A stretch of DNA of 60,444 nucleotides from Actinomycetes bacterium (lineage in GTDB: Bacteria; Actinomycetota; Actinomycetes; Mycobacteriales; Mycobacteriaceae), in the NCBI GenBank assembly GCA_023461275.1, contig JAEYMI010000056.1:1-60444 (forward strand), read 5' to 3'. A program made the position numbers and the translations under genes. The notes under the pieces are model-generated. The model ran no database searches and had not been told where the DNA came from. It saw only the letters and a list, made by a program, of their open reading frames with translations. Of this stretch, positions 7,566 through 16,922 are shown piece after piece; position 1 is the first letter of the stretch, and each line of letters opens with the position of its first letter.

Positions 7566-8575
7566 CGCACCGGACACCAGACGACCCCGCGGGCAACACG
7601 GATCCGAGGACCGGCTCCCACGAGGTCGATGCAGGCAAACTCGACTCCGGCCCCGACAACGCGGAGCAGATCGAGGAGGTGCTCGCCGATCCCGAGTCGA
7701 CGGCCGTCGTCGATCCGGCGGCAGTGGACGCACAACTCGCCGATCCGGAAGCCGTAGCCGAAGCCGTTGCGCCGCAACGTGACATCGCAACCGCCGAGGG
7801 AGAGTCGCTGCTCAAGGTCGAGGGGCTGACGGTCGAGTTCGGTGGACTCGCCGCTCTCGACGACGTGACCTTCGACATCAAGCGTGGCGAGATCCTCGGC
7901 CTGATCGGTCCCAACGGAGCAGGCAAGACCACGTGCTTCAACGCGATCACGGGTGTTTACCGGCCTACGCGTGGAACGGTGACCTTCGACGGCGCGCCGC
8001 TCGGCAAGATGTCGCAGCACAAGATCACCCGCAAGGGGATCGCCCGCACGTTCCAGAACGTGCGCCTCTGGGGTGAGATGACAGCACTGGAGAACGTCTC
8101 CGTCGGCACCGATGCACGCCACAAGACCTCGGTGTTCGGTGCGATCATGCGCACGCCACGGCTCTACCGCGAGGAACATGACGCGGTCGACCGGGGCATG
8201 GCACTGCTCGAGTTCGTCGGTATCGGTGCCCGCGCCGCGGAGAAGGCGTCGAACCTTCCCTACGGCGATCAACGTCGCCTCGAGATCGCCCGAGCACTCG
8301 CGACCGAGCCCAAACTGCTGTGCCTCGACGAACCGGCCGCGGGCTTCAACCCGAGCGAGAAGTCGGCGTTGATGGAGCTGATCCAGAAAATCCGTGAGGA
8401 CGGCTACACCGTGCTGCTGATCGAGCACGACATGCGGCTGGTGATGGGTGTCACCGACCGTATCGTCGTCCTCGAGTTCGGCCGCAAGATCGCCGACGGT
8501 ACGCCGCGCGAGGTGCGCGAGAATCCCGCCGTCATCGCCGCATACCTTGGAGTCCCTGATGACCAGATCGCCTGA
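7562..8575 (+). CDS. livG: Branched-chain amino acid ABC transporter ATPase LivG
   Basis: An ABC ATPase of 337 residues; LivG proteins are usually about 255. The excess is an N-terminal extension of about 80 residues, rich in Asp, Ala, Pro and Glu and apparently disordered. The ABC domain begins near residue 83 and carries Walker A GPNGAGKTT, a Q-loop region with RTFQNVRLWGEMTALENV, the signature in the LivG variant form LPYGDQRRLEIARAL, and Walker B LLCLDEPAAGFNP. It pairs with LivF to power LivHM. The start overlaps livM; a shorter start before the ABC domain is not supported by a clear ribosome site. Confidence 0.92.
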   Translation: MTHRTPDDPAGNTDPRTGSHEVDAGKLDSGPDNAEQIEEVLADPESTAVVDPAAVDAQLADPEAVAEAVAPQRDIATAEGESLLKVEGLTVEFGGLAALDDVTFDIKRGEILGLIGPNGAGKTTCFNAITGVYRPTRGTVTFDGAPLGKMSQHKITRKGIARTFQNVRLWGEMTALENVSVGTDARHKTSVFGAIMRTPRLYREEHDAVDRGMALLEFVGIGARAAEKASNLPYGDQRRLEIARALATEPKLLCLDEPAAGFNPSEKSALMELIQKIREDGYTVLLIEHDMRLVMGVTDRIVVLEFGRKIADGTPREVRENPAVIAAYLGVPDDQIA

Positions 8576-9344
8576 TACCGACAAGCCTTCGGGCGAGACG
8601 ACTTCACCGGGGACGTCGAGCGGTGCTCCGGTCCTGGAGATGACCGACGTGGTGATCCACTACGGTCGCATCCAGGCACTGCACGGCATCTCGCTGCGTG
8701 TGGACGAGGGGGAGTTGGTGACCCTTCTGGGCGCCAACGGTGCGGGCAAATCGACCACCATGCGCGGAATCTCGGGCCTGCTCAAACTCAGTCAGGGCGA
8801 CATCCGCTTCCACGGGGAATCGATCACGAAACTGGCGCCGCACGAACGCGTCTCGCGTGGCATCATCCAGGTCCCGGAGGGCAGGCACATCTTTCCCGGG
8901 ATGACGGTGCTCGAGAACCTCGACATGGGTTGCTACGGAAGGAAATTCGAATCCAAGGCGGCCTACAGTCAAGCCCTCGATCAGGTTTTCGAGCTGTTCC
9001 CGCGGTTGAAGGAACGGCGCAAACAGTACGGCGGCACCATGTCCGGCGGTGAGCAGCAGATGCTCGCGATCGGTCGTGGATTGATGGCACGGCCCAAACT
9101 GCTATTGCTCGACGAGCCGTCGATGGGACTCGCGCCCATGGTGATCCAGCAGATCTTCTCGATCATCGCGCAGATCAACGCCGAGGGCACGACCATCCTG
9201 CTCGTGGAGCAGAACGCTCAGCAGGCACTGAGCCGGTCAGATCGTGGATACATCCTCGAGACCGGGTCGATTCTCAAAGAGGGGCCGGGCAAGGATCTAC
9301 TCGTCGACGATGCCGTGAGGGAGGCCTATCTCGGCGTAGCCTGA
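8559..9344 (+). CDS. livF: Branched-chain amino acid ABC transporter ATPase LivF
   Basis: The second ATPase, 261 residues from ATG 8559, which lies inside the end of livG (17-bp overlap). A polar Ser/Thr-rich N terminus of about 25 residues precedes the ABC domain with Walker A GANGAGKST, the LivF-type segment GIIQVPEGRHIFPGMTVLENL, signature MSGGEQQMLAIGRGL and Walker B LLLLDEPSMGLAP. It completes the LivKHMGF system. The longer frame upstream (from 8448) is out of register with any start signal and lies within livG. Confidence 0.92.
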   Translation: MTRSPDTDKPSGETTSPGTSSGAPVLEMTDVVIHYGRIQALHGISLRVDEGELVTLLGANGAGKSTTMRGISGLLKLSQGDIRFHGESITKLAPHERVSRGIIQVPEGRHIFPGMTVLENLDMGCYGRKFESKAAYSQALDQVFELFPRLKERRKQYGGTMSGGEQQMLAIGRGLMARPKLLLLDEPSMGLAPMVIQQIFSIIAQINAEGTTILLVEQNAQQALSRSDRGYILETGSILKEGPGKDLLVDDAVREAYLGVA

Positions 9345-9348
9345 CGCC

Positions 9349-9930
9349 GTGACCGACTACCGAATCGACTCCTCCGGCTCGGACAAGAAGCTCGTCAGCG
9401 AGATCCTCGGCGAGGCTTTCGTCGACGACCCGGTGATGCGTTGGCTACAGCCCGACACCTCGAAGTACGCGGCTCTGTACCGAGCGTTGCTGACGGCCGG
9501 CCACGGATCACGAGGCCGGATGGACGTGTGCTTCGACGGCGACCGTGCAGTGGGTGCCGCTGCGTGGGATCCGCCAGGGTTCCGACTCTCGGGCGGTCGG
9601 CAACTTCTTGCCGTACCGCGATTCATCGCCGCACTCGGGGGCCGTTATCGCCGCGGTCAACTGATCGAGGAGATGTTCGCCGAGTACCGCCCCAGGGAGC
9701 CTCACTGGTATCTCGCATTCGTCGGTGCGACACTCCACGGACGCGGCGTCGGCAGCACGCTGTTGCGAGCGGGCATCGCGAGCGTGACCGGCGCGTCGTA
9801 CCTGGAGAGTTCCAACGAAGCCAACATCCCCCTCTACGAACGCTTCGGTTTCGTCGTGACCGCAGAGGTGAGACTGCCCGACGGTGGGCCTTCGGTGTGG
9901 CCGATGTACCGCGCTGCCGCCGGGGGCTGA
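9349..9930 (+). CDS. GNAT-family N-acetyltransferase
   Basis: A 193-residue GCN5-related acetyltransferase. The acetyl-CoA binding segment is visible near residues 120-145: WYLAFVGATLHGRGVGSTLLRAG, with the R/Q-x-x-G-x-G/A-type loop HGRGVG, followed by YLESSNEANIPLYERFGFVV, the usual C-terminal strand with the aligned Asn/Tyr. The acceptor substrate cannot be read from sequence. GTG at 9349 is 5 bp after the livF stop, so it is probably the last gene of the liv transcript, although no functional link to amino acid uptake is evident. Confidence 0.85.
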   Translation: MTDYRIDSSGSDKKLVSEILGEAFVDDPVMRWLQPDTSKYAALYRALLTAGHGSRGRMDVCFDGDRAVGAAAWDPPGFRLSGGRQLLAVPRFIAALGGRYRRGQLIEEMFAEYRPREPHWYLAFVGATLHGRGVGSTLLRAGIASVTGASYLESSNEANIPLYERFGFVVTAEVRLPDGGPSVWPMYRAAAGG

Positions 9931-9963
9931 GATCTGACGCAGGGCGTCACTAGACTCGTCAGG

Positions 9964-12762
9964 GTGAGTCCCGCGCAGAGTGCACCCGTGAAGAGTTCCA
10001 CCGAGACCGCGCCGTCTTCGACGTCGTCTCGGTCGAGTGGCAAGGGCGGCAAGAACAAGCGTCAGCCGACGTTGATGCTGCTCGACGGACATTCGCTGGC
10101 CTACCGTGCGTTCTTCGCGCTGCCCGCCGAGAACTTCAAGACTGCGACCGGGCAGACCACCAACGCGGTCTACGGCTTCACGTCCATGCTGATCAATCTG
10201 CTGCGTGACGAAGAGCCCACCCACGTGGCGGCGGCGTTCGACGTATCTCGTAAGACGTTCCGCTCGGAGATGTTCCCCGAGTACAAGGCGCAGCGATCGA
10301 AGTCACCGGACGAGTTCAACGGACAGGTCGAGTTGACCAAGGAGGTGCTCGACGCACTCGGAATCCCTGTCATGGCGATCGAGGGTTACGAGGCCGACGA
10401 CATCATCGCGACGCTTGCCACGCAGGCCGAGGCGGAGGGCTACAAAGTGCTCGTCGTCACCGGCGACCGCGACTCGTTGCAACTCGTCGACGACTCGGTG
10501 ACGGTTCTCTACCCGCGTAAGGGTGTGTCCGACCTGACCCGCTTCACGCCTGATGAGGTCGAGAAGAAGTACGGCCTGACGCCCACCCAGTATCCCGACT
10601 ACGCCGCACTGCGCGGCGACCCGAGCGACAATCTGCCCGGTATCCCCGGGGTGGGGGAGAAGACGGCATCGAAGTGGATTCGCGAGTACGGCTCCCTTGC
10701 GGAGTTGATCGACCACGTCGATGAGGTCAAGGGCAAGGTCGGCGATGCCCTGCGTGCGCACCTGGCATCGGTGCAGACCAATCGCCAGCTCACCGAGCTC
10801 GTCCGCGACATGGATCTGTCCGCGACCCCTGACGATCTCGCCATGGTCGGCTGGGACCGCGACCGAATCCATCAACTTTTCGACGACCTCGAGTTCCGCG
10901 TTCTGCGCGACCGTCTGTTCTCGACGCTCAGTTCCGTTGAGCCGGAAGCGGAGTCAGGATTCGAACTCGACGGATCGATCCTCGGCGAGGGCGAGGTCCG
11001 CGAGTGGCTCGACGCACACGCGCGTACCGGGCGCAGCGGACTCACCGTGACGGCGCCGCATCAGGTCGTCGGCGCAGACGTGACAGGCGTCGCGATCGCG
11101 GCGGCCGATGGCACCTCCGGCTACGTCGATGTGACCACCCTGGGACCCGACGACGAGAAGGCGCTCGGCGAGTGGTTCGCAGACGCCACGATCGAGAAGG
11201 CACTGCACGAGACGAAATGGGCGATCCATGCACTGCGATCGCGTGGCTGGTCACTCGCGGGCGTCACCAGCGACACCGCGCTGGCCGCGTACCTTGTCCG
11301 GCCGGGCCAGCGAACCTTCAATCTCGACGACCTCGCGCTGCGCTACCTGCGGCGTGAACTGCGCGCCGACGACGGTGCCGACTCGGGTCAGCTCTCGCTT
11401 CTCGACGACGACGGAGGTGCGGCGAAGGTCGCGGAGCAGGCGATGCTCGAGGCCCGCGCAGTCGCCGAACTGGCCGACACACTCGACACCGAGCTTGATC
11501 GCATCGACTCCAAGCCGTTGCTCACCGACATGGAGCTGCCGCTGCTGTTCGTGCTCGCCGATCTCGAGGCCGCGGGCATCGCGGTCGACGTCGAGCATTT
11601 CGGCGAGCTCGAGGAGACGTTCTCCGAGCGCATCCGCGCGGCCGCGGAGTCCGCATACGAGGTGATCGGTGAGCAGATCAACCTCGGCTCGCCCAAGCAA
11701 CTGCAGACGGTGTTGTTCGACAAGCTCGACATGCCCAAGACGAAGAAGACCAAAACCGGCTACACCACCGACGCTGACGCACTGCAGACGCTCTACGAGA
11801 AGACCGAACATCCCTTCCTCGCCTATCTGCTCGAGCACCGTGACGCGACCCGACTGAAGGTGACCGTCGACGGCCTGTTGAAGTCGGTCGCCGACGACGG
11901 CCGAATCCACACGACGTTCAACCAGACCGTCGCCGCCACAGGGCGACTGTCGTCGACGGAGCCCAACCTGCAGAACATACCGGTGCGCACCGAGGCGGGA
12001 CGGGAGATCCGGCACGGCTTCGTCGTCGGATACGACAACGGTCCCGGCGGATCGGGCGAGCCGTACGAAACTCTGATGACCGCCGACTACAGCCAGATCG
12101 AGATGCGCATCATGGCGCATCTCTCCGGTGATGCAGGCCTGATCGAGGCGTTCAACACCGGCGAGGACCTGCACAATTTCGTCGGGTCGCGTGCCTTCGG
12201 TGTGCCGATCGACGAGGTGACCACCGAGATGCGTCATCGGGTGAAGGCGATGTCATATGGTCTCGCGTACGGACTGTCGGCGTTCGGTCTCGCGGCACAG
12301 CTGCGGATCAGTCGCGAGGAGGCCAGAGAACAGATGGAGGCCTACTTCGACCGGTTCGGTGGCGTGCGTGATTATCTGCACGACGTGGTGCTCGAAGCGC
12401 GTCGAAACGAGTACACCGCAACGCTTTTCGGTCGACGACGCTATCTCCCTGACCTCAACAGCGACAACTGGCAACGTCGGCAGGCGGCGGAGCGGATGGC
12501 ACTCAACGCCCCGATCCAGGGCACGGCCGCCGACATCATCAAGGTCGCGATGATCAACGTCCACAAGCGACTCGTCGCCGAGAATCTCGCGTCCCGCATG
12601 TTGCTACAGGTGCACGACGAGCTCGTCGTCGAAGTGGCGCAGGGCGAACGTGAGCAGGCCGAGAAGGTCGTCCGCGAGGAGATGGGCAGTGCGATCGATC
12701 TGTCCGTGCCGCTCGAGGTGTCGGTGGGGTTCGGACGTTCGTGGGACGACGCCGCGCACTGA
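9964..12762 (+). CDS. polA: DNA polymerase I
   Basis: A 932-residue family A DNA polymerase for Okazaki-fragment maturation and excision repair. A Ser/Lys-rich leader of about 35 residues precedes the 5'-nuclease domain (LLDGHSLAYRAFFALP, YEADDIIATLA, VTGDRDSLQLV, YAALRGDPSDNLPGIPGVGEKTA). The middle 3'-5' exonuclease fold lacks the catalytic DxE pair, so it has no proofreading, as in mycobacteria. The polymerase domain has motif A DYSQIEMRIMAHLSGD, motif B RHRVKAMSYGLAYG and motif C QVHDELVVEV. A -10-like TAGACT (9951-9956) lies 7 nt before the GTG at 9964, consistent with a leaderless transcript. Confidence 0.95.
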   Translation: MSPAQSAPVKSSTETAPSSTSSRSSGKGGKNKRQPTLMLLDGHSLAYRAFFALPAENFKTATGQTTNAVYGFTSMLINLLRDEEPTHVAAAFDVSRKTFRSEMFPEYKAQRSKSPDEFNGQVELTKEVLDALGIPVMAIEGYEADDIIATLATQAEAEGYKVLVVTGDRDSLQLVDDSVTVLYPRKGVSDLTRFTPDEVEKKYGLTPTQYPDYAALRGDPSDNLPGIPGVGEKTASKWIREYGSLAELIDHVDEVKGKVGDALRAHLASVQTNRQLTELVRDMDLSATPDDLAMVGWDRDRIHQLFDDLEFRVLRDRLFSTLSSVEPEAESGFELDGSILGEGEVREWLDAHARTGRSGLTVTAPHQVVGADVTGVAIAAADGTSGYVDVTTLGPDDEKALGEWFADATIEKALHETKWAIHALRSRGWSLAGVTSDTALAAYLVRPGQRTFNLDDLALRYLRRELRADDGADSGQLSLLDDDGGAAKVAEQAMLEARAVAELADTLDTELDRIDSKPLLTDMELPLLFVLADLEAAGIAVDVEHFGELEETFSERIRAAAESAYEVIGEQINLGSPKQLQTVLFDKLDMPKTKKTKTGYTTDADALQTLYEKTEHPFLAYLLEHRDATRLKVTVDGLLKSVADDGRIHTTFNQTVAATGRLSSTEPNLQNIPVRTEAGREIRHGFVVGYDNGPGGSGEPYETLMTADYSQIEMRIMAHLSGDAGLIEAFNTGEDLHNFVGSRAFGVPIDEVTTEMRHRVKAMSYGLAYGLSAFGLAAQLRISREEAREQMEAYFDRFGGVRDYLHDVVLEARRNEYTATLFGRRRYLPDLNSDNWQRRQAAERMALNAPIQGTAADIIKVAMINVHKRLVAENLASRMLLQVHDELVVEVAQGEREQAEKVVREEMGSAIDLSVPLEVSVGFGRSWDDAAH

Positions 12763-12919
12763 TCTGCGCGCCGCAGTGCACATGCGTTGCGGTGTTCGCA
12801 CTCGAGGCTGGTGACCGCCCACTCGGCCGCCCACTCGAGGTTCGCCGACGTCGTCAGAAGAACAACAGTCGCTGGGGTGACTCCGCGGTGTTGTCAAGGA
12901 TTCTGGCAGTATTCACCAG

Positions 12920-14005
12920 ATGAGCGAGAAGCGTCGACTGTCGATCGGTGTCCTCGACGGCGACGGGATCGGGCCGGAGATCGTGCCGGTCGCAGTAGAC
13001 GTGGCGAGCGCGGCCGCAGCGTGCGAGGGCCTCGAATTCGATTGGGTGCGTGCAGCTCTCGGTGTCGAAGCGATCGGGCCACACGGAACGCCGCTGCCCG
13101 ACTCGACGTTGGCGGCACTCGACGCGCTCGACGTATGGATACTCGGACCGCACGATTCGGCGAGCTACCCGCAAGAATTCCGGAACGCACTCACTCCCGG
13201 CGCCACGATTCGCAAGAGGTTCGGCTTGTACGCGAACATCCGACCGTGCCGCGCATACCAGGGTGTGGCGGCCACCGCCCCCGACATCGACGTGGTGATC
13301 GCTCGTGAGAACTCCGAGGGTCTCTACGCCGACCGCAACATGGAGGTGGGCAGCGGTGAGTTCATGCCCACACCCGACATTGCGCTGGCTGTGGGGGTCA
13401 TCACCCGCGACGCGAGCCGACGGATCGCTCGCGAGGCGTTCCGTCTCGCGCAACAGCGTGGGCGGCACGTCACGATCGTTCACAAAGCCAATGTGCTCCG
13501 CCTGAGCACAGGACTCTTCCGCGACGCGTGTCTGGAGGTCGCTGCGGAGTATCCCGACGTCGTCGTCGACGAACAGCATGTCGACGCCATGGCAGCGCTG
13601 TTGGTGCGCAGGCCGACGGACTTCGACGTCCTCGTCACCGAGAATCTCTTCGGCGACATCTTGTCCGACCTCGCGGCAGAACTCGCGGGCTCGTTGGGGA
13701 TGGCCGGGTCGATCAACTGCTCGGACACCAAGGCCATGGCGCAGGCCAGCCACGGCGCGGCACCCGACATCGCCGGACGCGGAATCGCCGATCCTGTCGG
13801 CATTCTCGCGTCGACGGCCATGATGTTGCGGTGGTGGGGAGATCATCGCGACGATGACGCGCTGATCCGGTGCGCATCGAGAATCGACTACGCCGTCGAG
13901 GCGACGCTTGCGGCGGGCATCCGCACCGCCGACCTCGGCGGTATCGCGAGCACCCGCGAGTTCGGCGACGCGGTCGCGGCGGCGCCCGCGTGTACGCCCG
14001 CCTGA
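12920..14005 (+). CDS. Isocitrate/isopropylmalate dehydrogenase-family enzyme
   Basis: A 361-residue NAD(P)-dependent beta-decarboxylating dehydrogenase. Hallmarks in order: GDGIGPEIV at the N terminus, RKRFGLYANIRPCRAY with the substrate arginines, ARENSEGLYADR, IVHKANVLR with the catalytic lysine, the metal-binding region DEQHVDAM and FDVLVTENLFGDILSDL, and HGAAPDIAGRGIADPVG at the nucleotide site. It could be a 3-isopropylmalate, tartrate/malate or related 2-hydroxyacid dehydrogenase. Its neighbours (polA, a glutamate-type transporter) do not decide the substrate, and no leuC/leuD is near, so I leave it unnamed. The gap before it (12763-12919) contains TTGTCA but no convincing promoter. 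Confidence 0.85.
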   Translation: MSEKRRLSIGVLDGDGIGPEIVPVAVDVASAAAACEGLEFDWVRAALGVEAIGPHGTPLPDSTLAALDALDVWILGPHDSASYPQEFRNALTPGATIRKRFGLYANIRPCRAYQGVAATAPDIDVVIARENSEGLYADRNMEVGSGEFMPTPDIALAVGVITRDASRRIAREAFRLAQQRGRHVTIVHKANVLRLSTGLFRDACLEVAAEYPDVVVDEQHVDAMAALLVRRPTDFDVLVTENLFGDILSDLAAELAGSLGMAGSINCSDTKAMAQASHGAAPDIAGRGIADPVGILASTAMMLRWWGDHRDDDALIRCASRIDYAVEATLAAGIRTADLGGIASTREFGDAVAAAPACTPA

Positions 14006-14028
14006 GCGCCGGCCGACGTCGAACGATG

Positions 14029-14050
14029 GTTAATCCTTCGTAACTATCCT
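14029..14050 (+). promoter_or_regulatory. Possible GlnR-like site and -10 before the glutamate-type transporter
   Basis: GTTAA (14029-14033), 6 nt, GTAAC (14040-14044) resembles the actinobacterial GlnR half-site pair gTnAC-n6-GaAAC with one mismatch in each half, and TATCCT (14045-14050) is a possible -10. A second small palindrome GTAAGTTAC lies about 25 bp downstream. GlnR control would fit a nitrogen-related uptake system, but the match is imperfect. Confidence 0.3.
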
Positions 14051-14149
14051 GTGGAATCCGGTTGAAGCCAGTAAGTTACACGGGGTGTCGACGTGTGTCG
14101 GCGCTGTTGTCTCGAGGCGCTCACCGAAGCGCCGGGGGAAGGGATCTCG

Positions 14150-15085
14150 ATGCGAATTCAGCGATCGACTCGTACTCGATCATGGCGGTTCGGCGGTGTG
14201 TTCGCCGCACTGGTGGCCATCATGGCGATGGTGCTCGCCGGGTGTACGAACAACGAATCCGACGAAGGTGGCAGTGGTGGCGCCGCGAGTTCCTCGAAGG
14301 CGGTGGAGGCGACCAAGGTCGACTCGATCGCCGCGCTCGTACCCGAGCCCATCCGTAACTCGGGAACGCTGGTCGTGGGCGTGAACGTGCCGTACTCGCC
14401 CAACGAGTTCAAGGACCCCTCCGGCAACATCGTCGGCTACGACGTCGACCTGATGAACGCGGTCGCGGGTGTACTCGGACTCAAGGCCGAGTTCAAAGAA
14501 GCCGACTTCGACAAGATCATCCCCGCGATTCAGCAGGGAACCTACAACGTGGGTATGTCGTCGTTCACCGACAGCAAGGAGCGCGAGCAGCAGGTCGACT
14601 TCGTCACCTACTACAACGCCGGTGTGCAGTGGGCCCAGCAGAAGGGCGGCAACATCGACCCGAACAACGCCTGCGGTAAGCGTGTGGCGGTGCAGTCGAC
14701 CACCGTCGAGGACACCGACGAGGTGCCCGCCAAGAGCAAGGCATGCACCGATGCGGGCAAGCCAGCGATCGAGAAGGTCAAGTTCGACAGCCAGGACGAG
14801 GCGACCAACGCTCTGGTGTTGGGCAAGGTCGACGCGATGTCCGCGGACTCGCCGGTCACCGCGTACGCGATCAAGCGCTCCGACGGCAAGCTCGAAGCAG
14901 CCGGTGGCGTCTTCGACTCGGCGCCCTACGGCTACCCGGTGCAGAAGGGCTCGTCGCTGACGCAGGCGCTTCAGCAGGCGGTGCAGCATCTGATCGACAA
15001 CGGGCAGTACAAGCAGATCGCCGAGAACTGGGGCGTCGAGGCAGGTGCCATCCAGAAGTCGGTCATCAATGGCGCGGTCAGCTGA
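14150..15085 (+). CDS. Amino acid ABC transporter substrate-binding lipoprotein (glutamate/glutamine/polar type)
   Basis: A 311-residue family 3 solute-binding protein. From ATG 14150 (Shine-Dalgarno GGGGGAAGGGA just upstream) it has an Arg-rich n-region, a hydrophobic core and lipobox VLAGC. A Gly/Ser-rich tether leads into the binding domain: GTLVVGVNVPYSPNEF, GYDVDLMNAVAGVLG, IPAIQQGTYNVGMSSFT, and the hinge-spanning ALVLGKVDAMSADSPVTAYAI. These segments fit polar amino acid binders; the exact ligand is not readable. It is first of a compact three-gene operon, with 3 bp to the permease. Confidence 0.88.
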   Translation: MRIQRSTRTRSWRFGGVFAALVAIMAMVLAGCTNNESDEGGSGGAASSSKAVEATKVDSIAALVPEPIRNSGTLVVGVNVPYSPNEFKDPSGNIVGYDVDLMNAVAGVLGLKAEFKEADFDKIIPAIQQGTYNVGMSSFTDSKEREQQVDFVTYYNAGVQWAQQKGGNIDPNNACGKRVAVQSTTVEDTDEVPAKSKACTDAGKPAIEKVKFDSQDEATNALVLGKVDAMSADSPVTAYAIKRSDGKLEAAGGVFDSAPYGYPVQKGSSLTQALQQAVQHLIDNGQYKQIAENWGVEAGAIQKSVINGAVS

Positions 15086-15088
15086 CCT

Positions 15089-16048
15089 GTGACGACGCCG
15101 TCTGACGGCACGGTCGGGGTCGACTCTTCGAAAGTGGAGCCGACCCCGATCAAAGCCGTACCCCTCAAACACCCCGGCCAGTGGATCGCGGCCGCAATCG
15201 TCCTGATCCTGGTCGCACTCTTCATCTACGGTGCGGCCACCAACGACGCCTATGCGTGGGACACCTACGCCAAGTATCTGTTCGACACCCGGATCATGTC
15301 GGGTGTCGGCTACACGCTGGCATTGACGGTGCTGTCGATGGTGATCGCCATCATCCTGGGCGTGCTGCTCGCCATCATGCGTCTGTCACCGAATCCGGTA
15401 CTGCGAGCGACGTCGTGGGTGTATCTGTGGATCTTCCGCGGCACGCCGGTCTACGTGCAGTTGGTGTTCTGGGGTCTGTTCCCGTCGATCTACAAGCGTA
15501 TCGATCTCGGTATCCCGTTCACGGTGCAGTTCGCGCACTTCGACATCCAATCGCTGAACGCGGCATTTCTTTTCGCGGTGATCGGATTGGCGCTCAACGA
15601 ATCCGCATACATGGCCGAGATCGTGCGTGCAGGAGTCTCGTCGGTGGGTGAGGGACAGACCGAGGCGTCGGTGGCACTGGGCATGACGTGGTCACAGACC
15701 ATGCGTAGAACCGTGCTGCCCCAGGCGATGCGGGTCATCATCCCGCCGACCGGCAACGAAGTCATCAGCATGCTGAAAACCACCAGCCTCGTGGCGGCCG
15801 TGCCGTTCAGTCTCGAACTGTACGGACGCGCCCGCGACATCTCAGGCGTGATCTTCCAGCCGATCCCGCTGCTCATGGTCGCCTCGACCTGGTACCTCGT
15901 GGTCACCAGCATCCTGATGGTCGGACAGTACTACCTGGAGCGGTACTACGCCCGCGGGGCCACCCGCGCGATGACGAACAAGCAGCGCAAAGCGCAGGCT
16001 GCGGCGGCCGAGGTCACTGATCCGCAGCACGGGGGTGGGGGAGTATGA
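15089..16048 (+). CDS. Amino acid ABC transporter permease (His/Glu/Gln/Arg/opine family)
   Basis: A 319-residue inner-membrane permease with a polar N terminus of about 25 residues, one extra TM helix, then the HisM/GlnP-type domain: SGVGYTLALTVLSMVIAIILG, YLWIFRGTPVYVQLVFWG, and the EAA loop AEIVRAGVSSVGEGQTEASVALGMTW, followed by PTGNEVISMLKTTSLV. Only one permease gene is present, so it probably works as a homodimer, unlike the gluCD pair of corynebacteria. The GTG start follows the preceding stop by 3 bp, and its stop overlaps the ATPase start (ATGA). Confidence 0.92.
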   Translation: MTTPSDGTVGVDSSKVEPTPIKAVPLKHPGQWIAAAIVLILVALFIYGAATNDAYAWDTYAKYLFDTRIMSGVGYTLALTVLSMVIAIILGVLLAIMRLSPNPVLRATSWVYLWIFRGTPVYVQLVFWGLFPSIYKRIDLGIPFTVQFAHFDIQSLNAAFLFAVIGLALNESAYMAEIVRAGVSSVGEGQTEASVALGMTWSQTMRRTVLPQAMRVIIPPTGNEVISMLKTTSLVAAVPFSLELYGRARDISGVIFQPIPLLMVASTWYLVVTSILMVGQYYLERYYARGATRAMTNKQRKAQAAAAEVTDPQHGGGGV

Positions 16049-16830
16049 CAATCGTGGAGAACACGTCCGGTCAACCGATGGTGCTCGCCGACCGCGTCTG
16101 CAAGAGCTTCGGTACCACCCAGGTCCTCAAGGGGATCTCGCTCGAGGTGCAACGCGGGGAAGTGCTCTGCATCATCGGTCCGTCCGGCTCGGGAAAGTCG
16201 ACGTTCCTGCGATGCGTCAATCACCTCGAGGAGGTCAACGCGGGTCGGCTTTACGTCGATGGTGACCTCATCGGATACCGCGAGCGCGGCGGCAAGCTCT
16301 ACGAGATGAGCCCGAAGGACGCGGCCAAGCAGCGTCGTGACATCGGCATGGTCTTCCAGCACTTCAACCTGTTTCCGCACAGGACGGTGCTCGAGAACGT
16401 GATCGAGGCACCGACGCAAGTGAAGCGGGAGAGCAAAGCCGACGCCGCGAAGCGTGCGGAGTACCTGCTCGACCGAGTGGGGTTGGCAGACAAGGCGTCG
16501 TCGTATCCGGCGCAGTTGTCGGGCGGGCAGCAGCAGCGCGTCGCCATAGCCCGGGCGCTGGCCATGGAACCGAAGCTGATGCTCTTCGACGAACCGACAT
16601 CGGCACTCGACCCGGAGTTGGTGGGTGACGTGCTCGGCGTGATGCGTGAGCTCGCCTCGACAGGCATGACCATGCTCGTGGTCACGCACGAGATGGGTTT
16701 CGCGCGCGAGGTCGCTGATCAGTTGGTGTTCATGGACGGTGGGGTCGTCGTCGAACAGGGCGATCCGCGTGAGGTCCTCGCCAACCCGCAGCATGAGCGG
16801 ACGAAGACCTTCTTGTCGAAGTTGCTGTAG
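16045..16830 (+). CDS. Amino acid ABC transporter ATPase (GlnQ/GluA type)
   Basis: A 261-residue ABC ATPase of the polar amino acid uptake family. It shows Walker A GPSGSGKST, the Q-loop FQHFNLFPHRTVLENVIEAPTQV, signature LSGGQQQRVAIARAL, Walker B LMLFDEPTSALDPEL and H-loop VVTHEMGFA. Residues 75-90 hold a short insertion (GYRERGGKLYEMS) seen in this group. It is last in the operon, with its start overlapping the permease stop by 4 bp. Confidence 0.94.
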   Translation: MTIVENTSGQPMVLADRVCKSFGTTQVLKGISLEVQRGEVLCIIGPSGSGKSTFLRCVNHLEEVNAGRLYVDGDLIGYRERGGKLYEMSPKDAAKQRRDIGMVFQHFNLFPHRTVLENVIEAPTQVKRESKADAAKRAEYLLDRVGLADKASSYPAQLSGGQQQRVAIARALAMEPKLMLFDEPTSALDPELVGDVLGVMRELASTGMTMLVVTHEMGFAREVADQLVFMDGGVVVEQGDPREVLANPQHERTKTFLSKLL

Positions 16831-16922
16831 CGCAACGCTGCTGGTCGTTCGTCGCGTGAACGACATCGGTATAGTCGACCCGGCTTGATATCCGAGACGA
16901 TGGCGAAGCGGCGGGTGACAGT

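Noticed and set aside
11251..12237. A 328-codon minus-strand frame inside polA
   Set aside because: It lies wholly within the polymerase domain of polA, with low-complexity Arg/Gly/Val composition typical of shadow frames.
12893..12915. Another TTGTC damage-promoter candidate before the dehydrogenase gene
   Set aside because: TTGTCAAGG is followed at 8 nt by AGTATT, not TAnnnT; shifting to TATTCA gives the wrong spacing.
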